Below, one piece after another: positions 60,473 through 64,000 of a DNA stretch of 64,000 nt. Both the position numbers and the translations under genes were made by a program. Origin of the DNA: 20CM-2-65-7 sp963830455 (GTDB taxonomy: Bacteria; Gemmatimonadota; Gemmatimonadetes; Gemmatimonadales; GWC2-71-9); NCBI GenBank assembly GCA_963830455.1, contig CAWHMT010000002.1, positions 62,001-126,000 on the forward strand, in the 5' to 3' direction. The stretch's first letter is position 1. Each line of letters opens with the position of its first letter. A model generated the notes under the pieces. It was not told the origin of the DNA. It saw only the letters and a program-made list of their open reading frames with translations, and did no database searches.

Positions 60473-61143
60473 ATCGATTCTATGTCGTGTTGGCATGTCT
60501 TGCGGTGGCGCTGGCGGTCGGGACGTTCACGATGCTGAGGTCCGGTGGTGGCGCGCCGGCGGCTGCGACGGGCGCTCCGCCCACGGTCGTCGACGACGGA
60601 TTCCGGGGCGACTCGCTCGGCTCGCGCGACGCCCCCGTTGAAATCACGGAGTATCTCGACTTCGAGTGCCCCGTGTGCGCGTCGTTCGCCATCATTCAAA
60701 TGCCCACGATCAAAGAACAGCTGATCAATACCGGCAAGGTACGGTGGCGCTATCGCGATTACCCGCTGCCCAACCACCGCTACTCGCGCTTCGCCGCGCA
60801 CGCCGCGCAATGCGCCGGCGCGCAGGGCCGGTTTTTTGAGATGCACGATCAGTTGTTCTACAACCATCAGTGGGCGCAGACCGGCAAGGATCCCTCTCGG
60901 CTGTTCCGCGATCTCGCCAGGGCGGCGGGCGTCGAGCTCACCGCGTATGACCAGTGCATGAAGGACGGCCGGTACGCCCAACGCATCGAGTTCAGCCGGC
61001 AGGAAGGCGACCAGGTGCTCGTCGATGGAACCCCGACGTTCTTCGCGAACGGAAAGAAGCTGAACTTCCGCCGCCTGCCGACGTCCGACGACTTCAAGGC
61101 TGTGGTGGATAGCATAATCGCGTCCTCGCCCGCACGCCGTTGA
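60469..61143 (+). CDS. DsbA-like thioredoxin-fold protein (Thioredoxin_4)
   Basis: 224 residues. Signal anchor 4-22. EYLDFECPVCASFAIIQMPT holds CPVC, the redox pair; VRWRYRDYPLPNHRYS, AAQCAGAQGRFFEMHDQLF, and VDGTPTFFANGKKLNF (cis-Pro TPT) complete the DsbA-like fold. It would introduce or shuffle disulfides in exported proteins. The next gene encodes a VKOR that could reoxidise it; the starts and stops overlap (TTGA). Confidence 0.9.
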   Translation: MNRFYVVLACLAVALAVGTFTMLRSGGGAPAAATGAPPTVVDDGFRGDSLGSRDAPVEITEYLDFECPVCASFAIIQMPTIKEQLINTGKVRWRYRDYPLPNHRYSRFAAHAAQCAGAQGRFFEMHDQLFYNHQWAQTGKDPSRLFRDLARAAGVELTAYDQCMKDGRYAQRIEFSRQEGDQVLVDGTPTFFANGKKLNFRRLPTSDDFKAVVDSIIASSPARR

Positions 61144-61610
61144 CGCGGTATCGGCAGGCGATCGCGCTGCTCGCGCTCGTCGGCCTGTTCATCGCTCTCT
61201 ATCTCTGGCTGCACGCGCTCGGGTTCGGCGGTCCGCTCAAGTGCGGCACGGGAGGATGTGAGACCGTACAGGCCAGCGCGTACGCGGTGTTGTTCGGCGT
61301 GCCCGTGGCGCTCTACGGTGTCGTGGGATACGTCACGATGCTGGTGGTCGCGCTCGTGGCGCTGCGGCCCGCGGCGCTGCCGGACGGGCGATGGAGCGTG
61401 CTGCTGGTCGTGTTGTCGAGCGTCGGGGTGCTGTTTACCGCCTACCTCACCTATCTCGAGTTCTTCGTGATTCACGCGTTCTGCCGCTGGTGCGTCGGCA
61501 GCGCGGTGCTTATTACCGCGGTCTGGATCGTGTCGCTGTTCTCGCTCAGGTCTCCTGCGATTCGTACTGATCGCGGAGCCTCGCCACCACCGCAGGATCA
61601 GCGAGCGTAG
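61140..61610 (+). CDS. Vitamin K epoxide reductase (VKOR) family protein
   Basis: 156 residues, four helices. CGTGGCETVQAS gives the outer loop cysteines and HAFCRWCVGSAVL the quinone-side CxxC. Bacterial VKORs reoxidise DsbA-like proteins and pass electrons to quinone, replacing DsbB. TTG 61140 overlaps the thioredoxin gene stop. The last 65 bases overlap the convergent acs gene. Confidence 0.9.
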   Translation: MTRYRQAIALLALVGLFIALYLWLHALGFGGPLKCGTGGCETVQASAYAVLFGVPVALYGVVGYVTMLVVALVALRPAALPDGRWSVLLVVLSSVGVLFTAYLTYLEFFVIHAFCRWCVGSAVLITAVWIVSLFSLRSPAIRTDRGASPPPQDQRA

Positions 61611-63492
61611 TCGTATCGCCGAGGGCTCGGCCCTCGGCGATGTCCTTGAGCAGGCGTCGCATGATTTTGCCGCTGCGCGTCTTCGGCAGGTCGGCCGAGA
61701 ACAGGATATCGTCCGGCTTCGCCAGCGCGCCGATTTTTTTCGCGACGTGCTGCTTCAGCTCTTCGCGCAGCGCCTCTGTGCCCTGCTTGCCTTCCTTCAA
61801 GGTGACGAACGCCGCCAGGGCCTGACCCTTGAGATCGTGCGCGCGTCCCACGACGGCCGCTTCGGCGACCGCGGAATGATCCACCAGCGCGCTCTCGACT
61901 TCCATGGTGCCGATGCGATGGCCGGCCACGTTGAGCACGTCGTCGACCCGTCCGAGAATCCAGAAGTAGCCGTCGTCGTCCCGCTTGGCACCGTCGCCGG
62001 GAAAATAGGTGTTCCGCCACTTGCTCCAGTAGACGCTGCGGTAGCGCTCGTCGTCCCCCCAGATCGTGCGCAGCATGCCGGGCCACGGTCTGGGAATGGC
62101 CAGGTACCCGCCGCCGACCTTCACTTCCGTGCCTTCACCGTCGAGCAACACCGCTTCGATCCCGGGGAAGGGCACCGTCGCCGATCCGGGCTTCGTCGCG
62201 GTCACGCCGGGGAGCGGCGTGATCATGATCCCGCCCGTCTCCGTCTGCCACCACGTGTCCACGATCGGACAGCGCCCACCGCCGATGTGTTCCTGGTACC
62301 ACATCCAGGCCTCGGGATTGATCGGCTCGCCCACCGATCCGAGCAGCCGCAGTTTGGAGAGGTCGTGTTTCGCCGGGAGCGCCACGCCCCACTTCATGAA
62401 GGCGCGAATCGCCGTCGGCGCCGTATAGAACACCGTGACGCCGTGCTGCGCGCAGATCGCCCAGAACCGGTCCTTGCCGGGATGATCGGGCGCGCCCTCG
62501 TACATCACTTCTGTCACGCCGAGCGCCAGCGGGCCGTACACGACGTACGAATGCCCCGTCACCCATCCGACGTCTGCCGTGCACCAGAACACGTCGGAGT
62601 CCTTGAGATCGAAAACCCACTTGGTCGTGGCGTAGACGTGCGTCAGATAGCCGCCGGTCGTATGGAGGATGCCCTTTGGTTTTCCGGTGGTCCCCGACGT
62701 GTAGAGGATGTACAGGGGATCTTCGGCGTCCATCGGCTCGGGCGGGCAGTCGTGCGCGGCGCGGCTCATGAGCTCCGACCACCACAGATCGCGCCCCGTC
62801 CTGAAGGTGACGGTCTGGCCGGTGCGCCGGAGCACGACGACGTGCTCGATACTCGGCGTCCCGGCGAGGGCATCGTCGGCGCTCTGCTTGAGCGGCACGA
62901 TCGCGCCGCGCCGGTACCCCCCGTCGGCCGTAACCAGCACTTTGGCGCCCGCGTCGTTGATTCGGTCGCGCAGCGATTCGGCCGAGAAGCCGCCAAACAC
63001 GACGGTATGCACCGCGCCGATGCGTGCGCACGCGAGCATCGCCACCGCGACCTCGGGAACCATGGGGAGATAAATCGCTACCCGATCCCCTCGCCCTACT
63101 CCCAGGCCTTTCAGCACGTTCGCGAACTTGTTGACCTCGAGATGCAGCTCCGCGTACGTGATGCGGCGGACCTCCCCTTCGGGCTCGCCTTCCCAAATGA
63201 GCGCCACCCTGCCGCCGCGGCCGGCGCGGACGTGCCGGTCGAGACAATTCACGGAGGCGTTGAGCTTGCCACCGAGGAACCACTTAGCGTGAGGCGGCTT
63301 CCATTCGAGCACCTGCGTCCAAGGAGTTGTCCATTCCAGTTGCCTGGCCCAGTCGGCCCAATAACCTTCTGGATCCCGGCGCGCGCGTTCGTACGGCGAG
63401 CTGTCACGCACGTGCGCCTGGGCGTTGAACGCATCGGGGGGAGGGAAGCGCCGCTGCTCGTCGAGGAGTGTTTCGATCCGTTCAGTCGCCAT
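61546..63492 (-). CDS. acs: Acetyl-CoA synthetase (AMP-forming)
   Basis: 648 residues, full length. Activates acetate to acetyl-CoA. YTSGTTGKPKGILHTTGGYL is the AMP-binding P-loop; DVGWVTGHSYVVYGPL, DTWWQTETGGIMI and GRVDDVLNVAGHRIGTMEVE are the other core motifs. PKTRSGKIMRRLL carries the C-terminal lysine that acetylation switches off. ATG 63492 is 8 bases after TAATAT; an ATG 36 bases upstream is unlikely. Confidence 0.96.
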   Translation of the reverse strand: MATERIETLLDEQRRFPPPDAFNAQAHVRDSSPYERARRDPEGYWADWARQLEWTTPWTQVLEWKPPHAKWFLGGKLNASVNCLDRHVRAGRGGRVALIWEGEPEGEVRRITYAELHLEVNKFANVLKGLGVGRGDRVAIYLPMVPEVAVAMLACARIGAVHTVVFGGFSAESLRDRINDAGAKVLVTADGGYRRGAIVPLKQSADDALAGTPSIEHVVVLRRTGQTVTFRTGRDLWWSELMSRAAHDCPPEPMDAEDPLYILYTSGTTGKPKGILHTTGGYLTHVYATTKWVFDLKDSDVFWCTADVGWVTGHSYVVYGPLALGVTEVMYEGAPDHPGKDRFWAICAQHGVTVFYTAPTAIRAFMKWGVALPAKHDLSKLRLLGSVGEPINPEAWMWYQEHIGGGRCPIVDTWWQTETGGIMITPLPGVTATKPGSATVPFPGIEAVLLDGEGTEVKVGGGYLAIPRPWPGMLRTIWGDDERYRSVYWSKWRNTYFPGDGAKRDDDGYFWILGRVDDVLNVAGHRIGTMEVESALVDHSAVAEAAVVGRAHDLKGQALAAFVTLKEGKQGTEALREELKQHVAKKIGALAKPDDILFSADLPKTRSGKIMRRLLKDIAEGRALGDTTTLADPAVVARLRDQYESQET

Positions 63493-63500
63493 GGTTCGGG

Positions 63501-63506
63501 ATATTA
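63501..63506 (-). promoter_or_regulatory. -10 box of acs, leaderless
   Basis: TAATAT on the minus strand, ending 8 bases before ATG 63492. Confidence 0.55.
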
Positions 63507-63564
63507 AGGAAGAGGGCGACTCTAGCAAGTTGCACCGGGCCGCTCGCTATGCGGCAACGCCGCG

Positions 63565-63582
63565 GCGTGAGCGCGCTCACGC
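63565..63582. promoter_or_regulatory. Perfect 18-bp palindrome in the acs/STAS gap
   Basis: GCGTGAGCG followed by its reverse complement CGCTCACGC, 59 bases upstream of the acs -10 box. Candidate operator for a dimeric regulator; the binding protein is unknown. Confidence 0.45.
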
Positions 63583-63622
63583 GTTTGTGCCAAGCGCTTG
63601 ATGCAGCACGTCTTAGAAGGTA

Positions 63623-63638
63623 TGGCACTGGAGTGGCA
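63623..63638 (+). promoter_or_regulatory. Weak sigma-54-like promoter before the STAS gene
   Basis: TGGCAC, five bases, TGGCA: one mismatch from TGGCAC-N5-TTGCA, 27 bases before ATG 63666. Consistent with a sigma-54 activator in this window, but a single near-match can occur by chance. Confidence 0.3.
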
Positions 63639-63665
63639 TAGGACGAGGCCGTGGAAAACTCTCTG

Positions 63666-63977
63666 ATGTCTACACGACCTGTAGAGAAAACGATCGCTGC
63701 GCCGGAGCGGCTCGATCTCGACTCCCGCACCGCGTTTCGCCGCGCCGCCGGGGACCTCTTGGACGGGCTGGCCGAAGGCGCGGGCCGGCTGGTCATCGAT
63801 CTCTCGGGCACGCGGGCGGTTGACAGTGCGGGTCTGGGCGCCCTCATGCTGATCCAGCGCAAGGCCGCCGAGCGGCGCCAAACCGTGCGTCTGCGCGGGG
63901 CGAACGAGGAGCTGCGCTTCCTGCTCGTGCTCACCAAGCTCGACGATCTTTTCGAATTGGAGACCGGCGTTTCCTGA
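63666..63977 (+). CDS. STAS-domain protein (anti-anti-sigma-like)
   Basis: 103 residues: one STAS domain, with LDLDSRTAFRRAAGDLLDGL, RLVIDLSGTRAVDSAGLGAL and the conserved Ser in VDSAGLG, the site phosphorylated by anti-sigma kinases in SpoIIAA relatives. Ends RFLLVLTKLDDLFELE. ATG 63666; GTG 63651 is an alternative. No cognate kinase is in view. Confidence 0.85.
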   Translation: MSTRPVEKTIAAPERLDLDSRTAFRRAAGDLLDGLAEGAGRLVIDLSGTRAVDSAGLGALMLIQRKAAERRQTVRLRGANEELRFLLVLTKLDDLFELETGVS

Positions 63978-63991
63978 AGTAGATTGGCTCG

Positions 63992-64000
63992 ATGCCGCCG
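63992..64000 (+). CDS. Start of a gene running off the window
   Basis: ATG 63992 followed by CCG CCG, six bases after a TAGATT -10-like box. Too short to identify. Confidence 0.3.

Noticed and set aside
61747..63507. 586-codon open frame antisense to acs
   Set aside because: Mirror of the acs codon pattern; no recognisable protein features.

Overview
High-GC (roughly two-thirds G+C) bacterial chromosome segment, densely packed with short intergenic gaps. The gene content fits a free-living soil or sediment Gemmatimonadota-like organism: many secreted, lipoprotein and beta-barrel hypotheticals, a DUF5916 outer-membrane protein, several TPR proteins, a 2-oxoacid:ferredoxin oxidoreductase, and ATGA/GTGA/TTGA stop-start overlaps throughout. 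The phylum call is inference from content and style; the window has no rRNA or other marker gene. I see no tRNA, rRNA, CRISPR array, insertion sequence, integrase or prophage, and no gene-free stretch above about 250 bases.

Layout. 1-3.7 kb: two frame-broken secreted propeller genes and an FG-GAP lipoprotein. 3.7-5.3 kb: small hypotheticals. 5.3-9.4 kb (minus): secreted protein, phosphodiester-glycosidase-like protein, PQQ dehydrogenase with lanthanide-type ligands, and lipoprotein cytochrome c. 9.5-17.4 kb: MsrAB fusion, DUF5916 protein and an operon of secreted hypotheticals. 17.4-21.4 kb (minus): KorAB with a small arginine-motif protein, then proline dehydrogenase. 21.5-26.7 kb: solute-binding lipoprotein, NtrB-like kinase, NtrC-like regulator, TPR lipoprotein. 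26.7-29.9 kb: elongation factor P behind a CIRCE operator, a broken tag gene and an inverted-repeat element. 29.9-35.4 kb: DNA end-joining divergon (ku one way; ligD, hydrolase and EVE gene the other). 35.4-43.8 kb: amidohydrolase, frame-broken DUF4349 gene, PEP-mutase-like enzyme, class C beta-lactamase-like hydrolase, OmpR/kinase pair, DUF1097. 43.8-50.3 kb: NagB/PIG-L fusion, kinase-like protein, VOC protein, P5C dehydrogenase. 50.3-55.7 kb: zinc ribbon, CDGSH protein, DUF255 protein with an ECF sigma operon, argJ. 55.7-64 kb: TPR protein, cNMP-binding protein, CDP-alcohol transferase, OsmC, DsbA/VKOR pair, acetyl-CoA synthetase, STAS protein.

How it fits together. Proline dehydrogenase (20.5 kb) and P5C dehydrogenase (48.1 kb) make up the proline-to-glutamate route as separate genes. 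KorAB and Acs feed central carbon metabolism. The PQQ dehydrogenase probably passes electrons to the adjacent membrane-anchored cytochrome. The thioredoxin-fold protein and VKOR form a disulfide-forming pair. Ku and LigD form a two-protein end-joining system.

Regulation. Many start codons lie only 6-9 bases after a -10-like hexamer, most often 7-8, suggesting frequent leaderless mRNAs; other genes have clear Shine-Dalgarno sequences. The strongest regulatory anomaly is a near-perfect CIRCE (HrcA) operator overlapping the promoter of efp. Repeat elements include a 124-bp inverted repeat, an in-frame palindrome inside ligD and a perfect 28-bp palindrome.
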